Shown: positions 54,147 through 63,490 of the stretch, in pieces | Layout: each line of letters begins with the position of its first letter | How positions within the stretch are numbered: position 1 is the stretch's first letter | NCBI RefSeq assembly: GCF_025643255.1 | Contig: NZ_CP087112.1 | Coordinates: 1,054,001-1,118,000 of the forward strand | Reading direction: 5' to 3' | Length of the DNA: 64,000 nucleotides | DNA from: Halomonas sp. 7T | GTDB lineage: Bacteria; Pseudomonadota; Gammaproteobacteria; Pseudomonadales; Halomonadaceae | Position numbers and translations under genes: made by a program | The notes under the pieces: generated by a model | The model's input: only the letters and a program-made list of their open reading frames with translations | Told to the model about the DNA's origin: nothing | Databases searched by the model: none

Positions 54147-55628
54147 ATGACCTCTTTTATTCTCGCCATCGACCAAGGTACTACCAGCTCTCGCGCTATC
54201 CTGTTTGATCGCCAGGGGCAAATTACCGCTGTCGCCCAGCAAGAGTTCCCTCAACATTTTCCTGAAGATGGCTGGATCGAACATAATCCGGAAGACATCT
54301 GGGAAACCGTCCTTGCTACCTGTAAAGAGGTGCTAATTAAGGCAGATATTAGCGCTTCGCAAGTTGATGGCGTTGGTATTACCAACCAACGTGAAACGAC
54401 GATTGTTTGGGATCGTAAAACAGGAAAACCCCTCTACAACGCTATTGTATGGCAAGACCGACGTACTTCTGAGCTGTGTCAGGCGCTGCGCGACCAAGGC
54501 CACACTGAGGAAGTACAAGCAAAGACGGGCCTGCTAATTGACCCCTATTTCTCAGCCACTAAGCTTGCCTGGATTCTGGATAATGTAGAGGGCGCTCGCG
54601 AGCGGGCTGAGCGAGGTGAATTGGCGTTTGGCACGGTAGACAGCTTTCTTATATGGCGGCTAACCGGAGGAAAACACGTAACCGATGCCACTAATGCTTC
54701 GCGGACAGCGCTGTTTAACATCCATACCCAGCAGTGGGATGAGTCGCTGTTAAAACTGTATAACGTTCCCGCCAATATGCTGCCGGAAGTGAAAGATTCA
54801 AGCGACGACTTTGGCAACCTAGAGGCCACTTGGTTAGGCGAAGCGCTGCCGATTGCTGGCGTTGCCGGTGATCAACAAGCCGCCTTGGTTGGCCAGGCCT
54901 GTTTTCAACCGGGGATGGGGAAGAGCACCTACGGTACCGGGTGCTTCATGATTGTAAATACTGGGAAAACCGCTTCTCTTTCTCGCAATCGCTTGCTGAC
55001 CACTATCGGGTATCGGATAAACGGCAAGCCGACTTACGCCATGGAAGGCAGCATTTTTGTCGCAGGCGCTACGGTACAGTGGCTGCGTGACGGCTTAAAT
55101 CTTTTTGCAGATGCCTCGGAAACAGAAGCACTGGCGCGGGAAACCCGAAGTGGACACAGCGTATACCTAGTGCCTGCTTTTACAGGGCTAGGCGCTCCCC
55201 ACTGGGACCCAAAAGCCCGAGGGGCAATATTTGGACTTACCCGAGACACCGGCATCGCTGAGATTGTCGCTGCCGGTCTCCAGGCTGTCTGCTATCAAAC
55301 CCGTGACCTACAGCACTGCATGAATGATGATATGGAAGCGGCACCGAAAAACCTTCGTGTTGACGGTGGTATGGTTAAAAATAGCTGGGTGATGCAGTTT
55401 TTAGCTGACATGCTCAATGTCCAAGTGGACAGACCCACTATCCTTGAAACTACCGCGCTAGGCGCTGCTTATTTGGCTGGACTGCGCTTAGGGTGGTATG
55501 ACTCTTTAGAAGAGATAGAGCAGCTGTGGCGTTGCGAAAAAAGTTTTACGCCCATGATGGATGAGAATACGCGCGAGCACCTTTATCAAGGGTGGCAGGA
55601 TGCGGTATCACGTGTGCGATCGTTTTAG
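54147..55628 (+). CDS. glpK: Glycerol kinase
   Basis: A 493-residue FGGY-family kinase making glycerol-3-phosphate from glycerol and ATP. Family motifs: [14 protein letters not shown] at the N-terminus, [21 protein letters not shown] (two parts), the glycerol-binding [31 protein letters not shown], and the C-terminal [20 protein letters not shown]. Length is normal. It traps glycerol brought in by the ABC importer encoded downstream. No GlpF facilitator is present in the window. Confidence 0.97.
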   Translation: MTSFILAIDQGTTSSRAILFDRQGQITAVAQQEFPQHFPEDGWIEHNPEDIWETVLATCKEVLIKADISASQVDGVGITNQRETTIVWDRKTGKPLYNAIVWQDRRTSELCQALRDQGHTEEVQAKTGLLIDPYFSATKLAWILDNVEGARERAERGELAFGTVDSFLIWRLTGGKHVTDATNASRTALFNIHTQQWDESLLKLYNVPANMLPEVKDSSDDFGNLEATWLGEALPIAGVAGDQQAALVGQACFQPGMGKSTYGTGCFMIVNTGKTASLSRNRLLTTIGYRINGKPTYAMEGSIFVAGATVQWLRDGLNLFADASETEALARETRSGHSVYLVPAFTGLGAPHWDPKARGAIFGLTRDTGIAEIVAAGLQAVCYQTRDLQHCMNDDMEAAPKNLRVDGGMVKNSWVMQFLADMLNVQVDRPTILETTALGAAYLAGLRLGWYDSLEEIEQLWRCEKSFTPMMDENTREHLYQGWQDAVSRVRSF

Positions 55629-55652
55629 AGCGCACATCCCCAGCGCTTAGAT

Positions 55653-55684
55653 AACGCCGCTTTTCTGATGAGCGGCGTTTTTTA
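55653..55684 (+). terminator. glpK terminator
   Basis: AACGCCGCT-TTTCTGATG-AGCGGCGTT forms a 9-bp stem with a 9-nt loop, followed by a T-run. It lies 25 bp after the glpK stop. Confidence 0.9.
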
Positions 55685-56254
55685 TTATCACTGTTTTGTG
55701 CGTTATCACCCTTGGTCGTATGGTGAAATCAGCTGCTAGGTGTAGAATTCACTCGATTTTAAATTGTCGACAAACATTATTTTAAGCAATTAACATTTTA
55801 ATAGGCATTTAAAGGCGAATGTCACCGCTTATAAAAATGGCCTATTTGTTTTAAAACAGTTGCTTAGCAACGTTCTTGAAAGTATCAATCAACAAAACTC
55901 CTTTCATCGCCATGATGTAGTCAAGCTACAACTTCTCCTGCTGCCAATGACGCATTGTGAGCATCGCTTGCGTGAACCATAGTGAAGTCATGGATCAGGG
56001 AGGGGTATCGTTATCCCGGTATGACTCAACTGATCCCTTGCTACAACCGAGGCACTACGTTGTACCCAGGTGCCAAAGGCGAAGGTCTTGCAAAGCTTGT
56101 GACCGTATCGCAGTTACCGAACTGAGCACTTACCCGGCTCAGCATGAGTAGCAACGTCACCAATCGTCGTTAATTAAGATGGCTGCTTTGTTCTTTCAGT
56201 AAACGAGCTTTACTACCTACAAGCAGCGGCTGACCATACCATGAGGGATTGACC
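55685..56254. other. 570-bp region without a confident gene
   Basis: The first 200 bp are AT-rich with no clear frame. From about 55960 to 56130 the sequence becomes more GC-balanced. Two overlapping short frames exist there (64 codons from 55957; 36 codons from 56022, beginning MTQLIPCYNRGTTLYP), but neither has a good ribosome-binding site at the right distance. It may hold an RNA gene or a decayed gene. The right end carries the leader of the small gene at 56255. Confidence 0.4.
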
Positions 56255-56479
56255 ATGAACTGCACCGAATTGAGCCAACAAGCCGACCGTATCGCTAGTA
56301 CATTCAGCAAGCAGGACTTAGCTAAGCTGGTTCTCGCTCTGAAGGGCAATCGCGAGTCGCTCCAACACGCCGTTGAAGTTATTGATACCATCGATAGCCG
56401 TCTAGGTTACACCTTAGAAGAGGCGTGGGATGAGGTATTAGCGGGCGACTCTCAACTGCTCGTAGAAAACGAAGAGTAG
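56255..56479 (+). CDS. Small helical protein, unknown function
   Basis: A 74-residue protein, predicted all-helical and acidic (LSQQADRIASTFSKQDLAKL, then LGYTLEEAWDEVLAGD). ATG 56255 follows GAGGG by seven bases. It has its own strong terminator 44 bp after the stop, so it is a separate short transcript between glpK and glpD. No membrane segment or signal. I recognise no family; it could be a small regulator or adaptor. Confidence 0.6.
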   Translation: MNCTELSQQADRIASTFSKQDLAKLVLALKGNRESLQHAVEVIDTIDSRLGYTLEEAWDEVLAGDSQLLVENEE

Positions 56480-56522
56480 TGCTTTCATTAGCGTGCACCA
56501 CTATTATCTTGCAATGATTATT

Positions 56523-56551
56523 GCCCCCTCACGTTTGAGGGGGCATTTTTT
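56523..56551 (+). terminator. Rho-independent terminator
   Basis: GCCCCCTCA-CGTT-TGAGGGGGC is a perfect 9-bp stem with a 4-nt loop followed by ATTTTTTA. It ends the transcript of the small gene at 56255-56479. Confidence 0.93.
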
Positions 56552-56736
56552 AGAAAGCAAAGTAAATAAACGCTAATTGTTTATCCAATTAATTTAATTT
56601 ATGAAAGCGCTGGTTAGTGATAACGACTGCCCATGGGGCATTAAAAATAACTTTGCGCCTAGGGTTTTTCGATAACTCTTTTTTCTATTCTTTCTTTATT
56701 GTCTTCAGCCTTATCTTGATCCGTTTTCACACAAAG

Positions 56737-58383
56737 TTAGCAATCCTCGATAGCTGACTTAGGCGGTCGAGATGTATCTCTATTCTGTTCAAAATACGCG
56801 TTAAAACGCTCTTCCGCCTCTTCGCCAAACAGTACTTTGCAAGCTTCTTTCAGCCCTTTTGATTGGCGTAGCTGTTCGTGCTGAACGACCAAAGAGACTT
56901 TTGCTCTCCGACGTAAGAAGTCCTCTAGCTGGGTAATCATTTCGTGATCCCTCGCATGCGCTAGCTCACAGCGAATGTACTCCGTACCTTCGATAAGAAT
57001 ATCGGCTTCAGAGGGGTCTTGACGGATCTCCTCCAGCATTCCCATTGCCTTTTCAGCATAGCGCCGCCACAAACGAGAAGAGAGTGGCTCAGAGGAGCTG
57101 TCAGCGGTCATGGCATCTAGGTTCATGCGCGCCGCTTGATCCATAAACTGTTGCTTGACGGGGAGGGGGGGCTCGCCGTACCACTGGAAGTTCGGGTCGC
57201 TGAGCGTAACGCCTAGCCTTGCTACGTCGTCGGCAATCTCATCGCCGACGTTGAGGCAGTCGGTAAGCTTGCCGCCAAAAATACTGATATGCGCGCTATC
57301 GGTGTTGGTATCGATAACATGCTTACGAGAGAGCTGTAAAAAATCACGATCATTACCCTGGTCAGCTTTAATGGCCAGCGGACGTACCCCGCACCGGGTA
57401 GAAATAATATCATCGGGCGTAAGGGGGTTTTTGAGGGTCAAGCGCGTATTGATGTTTTCAAGCACAAAAGCAATGTCGTCTGCGGTTACATCGACTTCTG
57501 GATGCTCCATGTGAGTGTCAGTGGTGCCAATACAGGTTCGGTTACCCATGGGGATGACAAAGAATAACCGCCCATCACTGGCGAAAAATGCCAAAACGCG
57601 CTTGATACGGGTTAATTGCGGAACAATTAAGTGAATACCTTTGGAGTACATGTGCTGGTGGGTTGTTTTTTGACCGGTTAATGCATTGTGCTGGTCCACC
57701 CACGGGCCGGCAGCGTTAATCAGCACTTTGGCGCGGATGGTAAAAGTGCTGCCGTCCATCACATTACGCGCTTTAGTCAGCCACCAATCGCCTTCACGTT
57801 CAGCACCCAGTGACTCCACATAGTTTGCGGCTGCTGCACCATAATCAAGAGCATGACGAACAAAATTAAACACAAAGCGGGCATCATTGTCGTGGAGGTA
57901 AGCGTCTGAGTACTCGAATCCGCCAACTGAACCTTCAACATTAATGATGGGCTCTTCCTGTTTGATTTTATTCGGCGACAGTAAGCGCGGTAACTTTGTA
58001 AACCCATTGCCCATTAGCCAGTAAAGCCACGTTCCCGCCCACAAGTAGCGTGGAGAGTGACGAAAACCTTTAGTAATGGTGGTAAGAAAACGTATCTCCT
58101 GCACGGTCGAAGGGTAGCTTTTAATCAGATGGTTTCTGCTCTTGCATAGCTTGCGCACCAGTGCAAAATCTTTGCTTTCCATGTACTTGATTCCTCCCCA
58201 AACTAAGTTTGAGGAGTGCATGCTGGTACTGCCTGCAAAATCACCACGATCAATAAGGGCAACTTTAGCGCCTTTGCCTGCTAGAGCAGCAGCAGTGGCA
58301 GCACCGTTGATGCCACCGCCGATAATTAGCGCGTCGAATTCTTCAGTGTGCAATTTCTCGATATTGCGGTTACGCAGTTTCAT
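56737..58383 (-). CDS. glpD: Aerobic glycerol-3-phosphate dehydrogenase
   Basis: A 548-residue FAD enzyme oxidising glycerol-3-phosphate to dihydroxyacetone phosphate at the membrane and passing electrons to quinone. The FAD motif is FDALIIGGGINGAATAAALA. Further family parts are SSNLVWGGIKYMES, VLINAAGPWVDQHNALTG, and FVIPMGNRTCIGTTDT. It is about 45 residues longer than E. coli GlpD, mostly at the C-terminus. ATG 58383 is preferred over 58401 because the GGA box and family start fit. It lies downstream of the glycerol importer on the same strand, separated by a hairpin. Confidence 0.94.
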   Translation of the reverse strand: MKLRNRNIEKLHTEEFDALIIGGGINGAATAAALAGKGAKVALIDRGDFAGSTSMHSSNLVWGGIKYMESKDFALVRKLCKSRNHLIKSYPSTVQEIRFLTTITKGFRHSPRYLWAGTWLYWLMGNGFTKLPRLLSPNKIKQEEPIINVEGSVGGFEYSDAYLHDNDARFVFNFVRHALDYGAAAANYVESLGAEREGDWWLTKARNVMDGSTFTIRAKVLINAAGPWVDQHNALTGQKTTHQHMYSKGIHLIVPQLTRIKRVLAFFASDGRLFFVIPMGNRTCIGTTDTHMEHPEVDVTADDIAFVLENINTRLTLKNPLTPDDIISTRCGVRPLAIKADQGNDRDFLQLSRKHVIDTNTDSAHISIFGGKLTDCLNVGDEIADDVARLGVTLSDPNFQWYGEPPLPVKQQFMDQAARMNLDAMTADSSSEPLSSRLWRRYAEKAMGMLEEIRQDPSEADILIEGTEYIRCELAHARDHEMITQLEDFLRRRAKVSLVVQHEQLRQSKGLKEACKVLFGEEAEERFNAYFEQNRDTSRPPKSAIEDC

Positions 58384-58478
58384 AGCGGTTCCAGTTAACA
58401 AAGAAAAAGCCCTGGGTTGACGGTCTCAATATGTGAATAGGCGAAAACGCCTGCTTGCCACTGATGAAACGCTGGAAG

Positions 58479-58498
58479 AGGCGGGCCGAAGCCCGCCT
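58479..58498 (-). terminator. Hairpin between glpV and glpD
   Basis: On the minus strand AGGCGGGC-TTCG-GCCCGCCT forms an 8-bp GC stem closed by a UUCG tetraloop, eight bases after the glpV stop. The T-run after it is poor (CTTCC), so it may attenuate rather than stop read-through from the importer operon into glpD, or protect the upstream mRNA. Confidence 0.7.
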
Positions 58499-58506
58499 GG
58501 TAAGGA

Positions 58507-60246
58507 TTAACGTGTACCTGCTTCCATCCACGCTTCCATCATTTCATCATAAGGAACGGTGGTGCCCTGAGGCATCTCATTGTCGAGCTTGGCTTTCGGA
58601 GAACCCTCCTGGTCAAGCCAGTATTGAGGGTCGCGTTCTTCATTTAGCACTGGCGCGTAGCTGTCGAAGACGTTGGCACGGGCCAAGCGGTGCATGGTGT
58701 TATCCATGTCAGCTGCTAGCTTATCCAAGCCTTCCTGAGGTGTGACCTCGCCACTCATGACCGGTGCCAGGTTTTGCCACCACAGCGGTGCCATACGTGG
58801 GTAGTCTGGTACGTTGGTGCCAGTAGGCGTCCAGTTGGATTCGTTCGGGCTGCGGTAAAACTCCACCAATCCCCCCAGTTTGGGGGCCATTTCGGTCATC
58901 TGCTCGGAGAAAATGTCAGACTCGCGAATTGGCGTTAGGCCAACCATCAGTTTTTCCAGCGACGTTGTTTTCGCCACGGTGAACTGGGCAAACAGCCAAG
59001 CGGCGCTGCGACGGTCTTCGGGGGTTGAGTCAAAGAAGGTCCAAGACCCTACGTCCTGGTAGCCCACTTTCATACCTTCTTCCCAGTAGGGGCCGGTGGG
59101 GGAAGGGGCCATGCGCCACAGCGGGTTACCTTCATCGTCGGTGACGGCAACCGATGGGTCGGTCATATCTGCAGTGAAGGCTGTGTACCAAAAGATCTGC
59201 TGAGCGATATGACCCTGTGCCGGAACCGGGCCCGCTTCACCAAAGGTCATGCCTTGCGCTTCTGGTGGCGCAAAGTCACGAAGCCAATCCACGGCTTTCT
59301 GCATCGCGAAAACCGACGCGGGTGAGTTCGTAGCACCACCACGGCTAACGCTTGCGCCCACCGGCTGGCTCTCTTCATTAACCCGGATGCCCCAATCATC
59401 GACTGGGTTACCGAAAGGTACGCCAGGACTGCCCATACCTGCCATGGAGAGCCAGGAGTCATGGAAGCGCCAGCCCAGCGACGGGTCGCGCCGACCGTAA
59501 TCCATATGGCCGTAAACGCGAGTACCATCAATCTCGCCCACATGTTCCGTAAAGAATTCGGCAATATCTTCGTAGGCAGTCCAGTTGGTGGGTACGCCTA
59601 GGTCATAACCGTAAATCTCCCGAAACTGCTCTTGCAGGTCTTCACGCTGGAACCAGTCATAGCGGAACCAGTAGAGGTTGGCGAACTGCTGAGCAGGTAG
59701 CTGATAGATACTTCCATCAGGCCCCGTGGTGTATTGCAGGCCGATAAAATCATCCAAATCTAGTGTGGGGAGCGTAAGATCAGCCCACTCATTTTGCATT
59801 GCTTCGGACAAGTTGATGGTGGTGCCATAGCGAATATGGGTGCCGATAGAATCAGAGTCGTTGATATAGCCATCGTAGATGCTGTTACCAGACTGCATCT
59901 GGTTCTGCATCGTATCGACTAAGTCACCCTCGCCGATGATGTTATGCGTGAGGCTAATGCCGGTTAGCTCGCTAAAAGCTTCCGCCAAGACTTCACTTTC
60001 ATAGACGTGGGTGGTTAAGCCTTCGGCTACCGTTTGAATGTCCATACCACGGAAGGGTTCGGCCGCTTGGGCAAACCAGAGAAGCTCTTCGATTTGCTCT
60101 TCACGACTTAGCGTAGAATTTTGGAAGTGCTCGTCTACCAAGCGCTCAGCAATTGCCCGTGCATCGTGGTCGTCGGCTAACAGCGTCCCCGATGCGAGCA
60201 TAAAGCTAGCGGCGAGGGTGGTGAGTTGGAAAGGTATGTTACGCAT
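58507..60246 (-). CDS. glpV: Glycerol ABC transporter, periplasmic binding protein
   Basis: A 579-residue solute-binding protein of the sugar-type family 1. The signal peptide (FQLTTLAASFMLASGTLLAD) is cut near residue 24. The mature part is long for the class, with the long insertions typical of the GlpV group. ATG 60246 has GAGG eight bases before it; the frame to 60318 is not preferred. It is last in the leftward glpS-T-P-Q-U-V operon, the same order as the characterised Rhizobium leguminosarum glycerol importer. Binds glycerol in the periplasm and delivers it to GlpPQ. Confidence 0.88.
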   Translation of the reverse strand: MRNIPFQLTTLAASFMLASGTLLADDHDARAIAERLVDEHFQNSTLSREEQIEELLWFAQAAEPFRGMDIQTVAEGLTTHVYESEVLAEAFSELTGISLTHNIIGEGDLVDTMQNQMQSGNSIYDGYINDSDSIGTHIRYGTTINLSEAMQNEWADLTLPTLDLDDFIGLQYTTGPDGSIYQLPAQQFANLYWFRYDWFQREDLQEQFREIYGYDLGVPTNWTAYEDIAEFFTEHVGEIDGTRVYGHMDYGRRDPSLGWRFHDSWLSMAGMGSPGVPFGNPVDDWGIRVNEESQPVGASVSRGGATNSPASVFAMQKAVDWLRDFAPPEAQGMTFGEAGPVPAQGHIAQQIFWYTAFTADMTDPSVAVTDDEGNPLWRMAPSPTGPYWEEGMKVGYQDVGSWTFFDSTPEDRRSAAWLFAQFTVAKTTSLEKLMVGLTPIRESDIFSEQMTEMAPKLGGLVEFYRSPNESNWTPTGTNVPDYPRMAPLWWQNLAPVMSGEVTPQEGLDKLAADMDNTMHRLARANVFDSYAPVLNEERDPQYWLDQEGSPKAKLDNEMPQGTTVPYDEMMEAWMEAGTR

Positions 60247-60327
60247 GTGGACCTCGTTTTGTTGTGTTCTTCCTTGGTGTTGAGACCATCCTTGATACTT
60301 CCGTAACGCTGGGGGCATTTCGTTGCA

Positions 60328-60600
60328 TTAGCCCCAGCGCATTAACACCAGCAGCCATACCGCTGATAGCGCTAGTGCAATCCAGATAGAGAGCGTTGTA
60401 AAACCGATAACGCCTAGGTGAATGAAGGCAGCCGATAGCAAGCCGATAAATAGCCGGTCACCACGGGTAGTGCTAATGGGTAAAAACCCTTTTCGCTCAA
60501 TCGTGGGCGATAAAATTTCCCATAGCGTCATGCCGGCTAGCATGGCGGCAATTGATGAAAAGAACAGAGCTGTTGGAGTTGTCCATACCATCCAAGTCAT
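60328..60600 (-). CDS. glpU: DUF2160 small membrane protein of the glycerol importer
   Basis: A 90-residue protein with about three hydrophobic segments (TALFFSSIAAMLAGMTLWEI; RLFIGLLSAAFIHLGVIGF; WIALALSAVWLLVLM). It matches DUF2160, the small membrane protein encoded between the permease and binding-protein genes of glpSTPQUV-type operons. Its exact role is not known; probably an accessory subunit. It lies 11 bases after glpQ. Confidence 0.85.
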   Translation of the reverse strand: MTWMVWTTPTALFFSSIAAMLAGMTLWEILSPTIERKGFLPISTTRGDRLFIGLLSAAFIHLGVIGFTTLSIWIALALSAVWLLVLMRWG

Positions 60601-60611
60601 AGCGGTGCTCC

Positions 60612-61505
60612 TTAGGTGCGGCCCAGGGCAAAGCCCTTGGCGATATGGTTACGAACGAAATAGACCACCAAAATACCCGGCACGATGGTGAGCACTCCAG
60701 CGGCTGCCAGCGTTCCCCAGTCAATGCCTGATGCGGTGGAAGTGCGGGTCATAATCATGCCAATCGGCTGAGCGCTAGTGGCAGTCAGCGTTCTCGCCAG
60801 CAGTAGCTCTACCCAAGAGAACATAAACAGGAAGAACAGCGTGACGCCGATGCCAGAGCGGATCATGGGAATAAAAATTTTGATAAAGAAGCGCGGAAAG
60901 CTGTAACCGTCTATGTAAGCCGTTTCGTCGATCTCTTTCGGCACGCTGCTCATAAAGCCCTCTAAAATCCAAATAGCCAGCGGGATATTAAACAGGCAGT
61001 GGGCCAGCGCTACGGCAATGTGGGTATCAAACAGGCCCACCGAGTAGTAGAGCTGGAAGTAGGGCAGGAGAAACACCGCAGGTGGCGCCATCAGGTTAGT
61101 GAGTAGCCAGAAAAATAGATGCTTATCGCCGATAAAACGGTAACGACTAAATGCATAAGCCGCCGGGAGTGCGACACAGATAGTGATGAACATGTTCATG
61201 GCGACGTACAGCATCGAATTGACGTAGCCCATGTACCAGCTTGAGTTGGTGAAAATACCGATATAGTTATCAAACGTTAGGTTTTGGGGCCACAGCGTCA
61301 TGGAGCCCAGAATCTCGCTGTTGGTCTGCAGCGACATATTAATCAGCCAATAAATTGGCAGGATCATCAGGAACAGATACAGGCCTAATAGCGCCCGAGA
61401 ACGCCATCGGCTGCGCGCATTCCGACGACGGCGCTGAGCAGGGGTCGTCTTGCTGAAAATGGTGTTGTACTTTTCACCTTGCTGAGAGTTTTCGAGATGG
61501 TACAT
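60612..61505 (-). CDS. glpQ: Glycerol ABC transporter permease
   Basis: A 297-residue inner-membrane permease of the MalG type with six predicted helices. The EAA loop that contacts the ATPase is seen in MSSVPKEIDETAYIDGYSFP with RFFIKIFIPMIRSG after it. The N-terminus is long, basic and cytoplasmic (TTPAQRRRRNARSRWRSRA). It follows glpP by one base. The name here means the permease of glpSTPQUV, not the phosphodiesterase also called GlpQ. Confidence 0.9.
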   Translation of the reverse strand: MYHLENSQQGEKYNTIFSKTTPAQRRRRNARSRWRSRALLGLYLFLMILPIYWLINMSLQTNSEILGSMTLWPQNLTFDNYIGIFTNSSWYMGYVNSMLYVAMNMFITICVALPAAYAFSRYRFIGDKHLFFWLLTNLMAPPAVFLLPYFQLYYSVGLFDTHIAVALAHCLFNIPLAIWILEGFMSSVPKEIDETAYIDGYSFPRFFIKIFIPMIRSGIGVTLFFLFMFSWVELLLARTLTATSAQPIGMIMTRTSTASGIDWGTLAAAGVLTIVPGILVVYFVRNHIAKGFALGRT

Positions 61506-61506
61506 A

Positions 61507-62394
61507 TCATGCTCCCCCGTGCGGGTTCTTATCTTTTTGCATGTGCATGATGGTGGTGTAGAACACCCAACTCACCAGCAAAATGACCAAGAAATAGATA
61601 ATCGAGAATGCCGCAGAAGGGCCTAAGTCTTGTTGACCGATGGCCATTGTGGCCAGCGATTGGCTCAAGAAAGTGGTTGAACTACCTGGGCCGCCGCCGG
61701 TAAGCACGAAGGGCTCGGCGTAAATCATGAACGAGTGCATAAAACGTAACAGCACCGCAATGACCAGCACATTGGTAAGCTTGGGAAGCTGGATGTAACG
61801 GAATACCGCCCATTTTGACGCGCGGTCGATGCGTGCGGCCTGATAGTAAGCTTCAGGGATTGAACGCAGGCCGCTATAGCAAAGCATGGCGACTAGCGGC
61901 GTCCAGTGCCAAACATCCATCAAGATAATCGTGGCCCAAGCATCACCAGCATTGCGGGTAATGTTGTAATTGATGCCAATCTCCCGCAGGCCCCATCCCA
62001 TTAGGCCAATGTCGCCCCGTGTGAAAATTTGCCAAATGCTGCCCACAACGTTCCAGGGAATTAGCAGCGGCAGAGTGATTAAGATCAATACTGCTGATGC
62101 CTGCCAGCCGCGCTTGGGCATAATGAGTGCAATGCCGATACCCAAGGGCACCTGAATGGCCAAGATAGTCAGCGAAAAAAGGATTTGACGAACGAAGGCC
62201 GCACGAAGCGCTGAGTCGTTTAAGATGCTTTCAAACCACTCCGTGCCGGTAAAGAAGCGTGCATTGGGGCCTAGTACGTCTTGCACCGAGTAGTTGACGA
62301 CCGTCATTAGCGGAATAAGGGCGGAGAATGCGACGAGAACCAGCATGGGAAGAACCAAAAGCCATGCACGGTTATTTTGCACTTTGTTATTCAT
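61507..62394 (-). CDS. glpP: Glycerol ABC transporter permease
   Basis: A 295-residue permease of the MalF type with six predicted helices. The EAA loop is seen in LRSIPEAYYQAARIDRASKW with FRYIQLPKLTNV after it. It pairs with GlpQ to form the channel. The start overlaps the end of glpT by eight bases, so translation is coupled. Confidence 0.9.
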   Translation of the reverse strand: MNNKVQNNRAWLLVLPMLVLVAFSALIPLMTVVNYSVQDVLGPNARFFTGTEWFESILNDSALRAAFVRQILFSLTILAIQVPLGIGIALIMPKRGWQASAVLILITLPLLIPWNVVGSIWQIFTRGDIGLMGWGLREIGINYNITRNAGDAWATIILMDVWHWTPLVAMLCYSGLRSIPEAYYQAARIDRASKWAVFRYIQLPKLTNVLVIAVLLRFMHSFMIYAEPFVLTGGGPGSSTTFLSQSLATMAIGQQDLGPSAAFSIIYFLVILLVSWVFYTTIMHMQKDKNPHGGA

Positions 62395-63490
62395 GGCCGA
62401 TCTCCACTAGATATTCGTCGATATAGAGAGCGATGTGTTGATTAGAAAACACTGCATAGGCAGCGTCACCTACCGGAGCGTGTCCTTCAGGTAGCCGTGC
62501 CTTGAAGAGTTGATCGTTCAGGGTGAAGCTCAACAGCGAGTAGGTGCCCAGATCCTGTAGGTTGACGACTTCGATGGGTACGCTGCCAGCAGCCTCTGGG
62601 GAGTTGCTGACCGTAATAAACTCCGGGCGAATTCCGAGCTTGATATTGCTGGAGCTAGCAGCCGCGACGCTACGATACATGGCTTGGCTGACGGGTAATG
62701 GCCGCTCGCCAAACATCACCTTTCCCGCTTGGTGGGTGACACTCATAAAATTCATACCTGGGCTACCAATAAAGTAGCCTACGAAGGTATGTGCCGGTTT
62801 TTCGAAGAGTTCCCGTGGCGTACCGAATTGCACCACCTGGCCGTCATACATCACCGCGATTTTATCGGCGAAGGTGGACGCCTCAAGCTGGTCGTGGGTG
62901 ACATAGATCATGGTGATGTTAAAGCGCTCATGAATCTCTTTGAGCTTACGGCGCAGCTTCCACTTGAGTTGCGGGTCGATCACCGTTAGCGGTTCGTCAA
63001 ACAGGATGGCGGAGACGTCGTCGCGCACCAGCCCGCGGCCCATGGAGACTTTTTGCTTTTCATCGGCAGTGAGATTTTTAGCTTTCCGCGAGAGCAGCGG
63101 CGTAAGGTCTAGAATATCGGCCACTTCACGTACTTTGGGATCTAGCCGATATTCAGGGGTATTCATGTTGCGAAGCGGGAAAGCCAAATTGTCATACACC
63201 GTCATAGTGTCGTAGATGACAGGGAACTGAAATACCTGAGCAATGTTGCGCTCTTCAGGAGGAAGTTCGTTAACCCGCTGCCCATCGAATAACACATCAC
63301 CTTCTGAGGGTTCTAACAGGCCAGAGATAATATTGAGTAGCGTCGACTTACCGCAGCCGGAGGGGCCAAGCAATGCATAAGCACCGCCTTGATGCCAGAC
63401 GTGGTCCATTTGGCGGATCGCATAATCGTCGCTTTCCGTCGGGGTTTTACTGTAACTATGGGCAAGTCCTTTAAGCGTAATTTCAGCCAT
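62387..63490 (-). CDS. glpT: Glycerol ABC transporter ATPase
   Basis: A 367-residue ATP-binding subunit. Walker A is GPSGCGKSTLLN, Walker B is AILFDEPLTVIDP (Asp-Glu present), and the switch His is in MIYVTHDQLEAS. The ABC signature is not LSGGQ: the position reads LTADEKQKVSMGRGLVR. A C-terminal regulatory TOBE/OB domain follows (about 250-367). The second ATPase of the system is the partial glpS upstream, so the importer probably works as a GlpS-GlpT heterodimer. The glpT name here is the rhizobial one, not the glycerol-3-phosphate antiporter. Confidence 0.9.
   Translation of the reverse strand: MAEITLKGLAHSYSKTPTESDDYAIRQMDHVWHQGGAYALLGPSGCGKSTLLNIISGLLEPSEGDVLFDGQRVNELPPEERNIAQVFQFPVIYDTMTVYDNLAFPLRNMNTPEYRLDPKVREVADILDLTPLLSRKAKNLTADEKQKVSMGRGLVRDDVSAILFDEPLTVIDPQLKWKLRRKLKEIHERFNITMIYVTHDQLEASTFADKIAVMYDGQVVQFGTPRELFEKPAHTFVGYFIGSPGMNFMSVTHQAGKVMFGERPLPVSQAMYRSVAAASSSNIKLGIRPEFITVSNSPEAAGSVPIEVVNLQDLGTYSLLSFTLNDQLFKARLPEGHAPVGDAAYAVFSNQHIALYIDEYLVEIGHE

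Noticed and set aside
55957..56151. 64-codon frame beginning MSIACVNHSEVMDQGG
   Set aside because: No ribosome-binding site, and composition does not look coding; left as part of an unassigned region.
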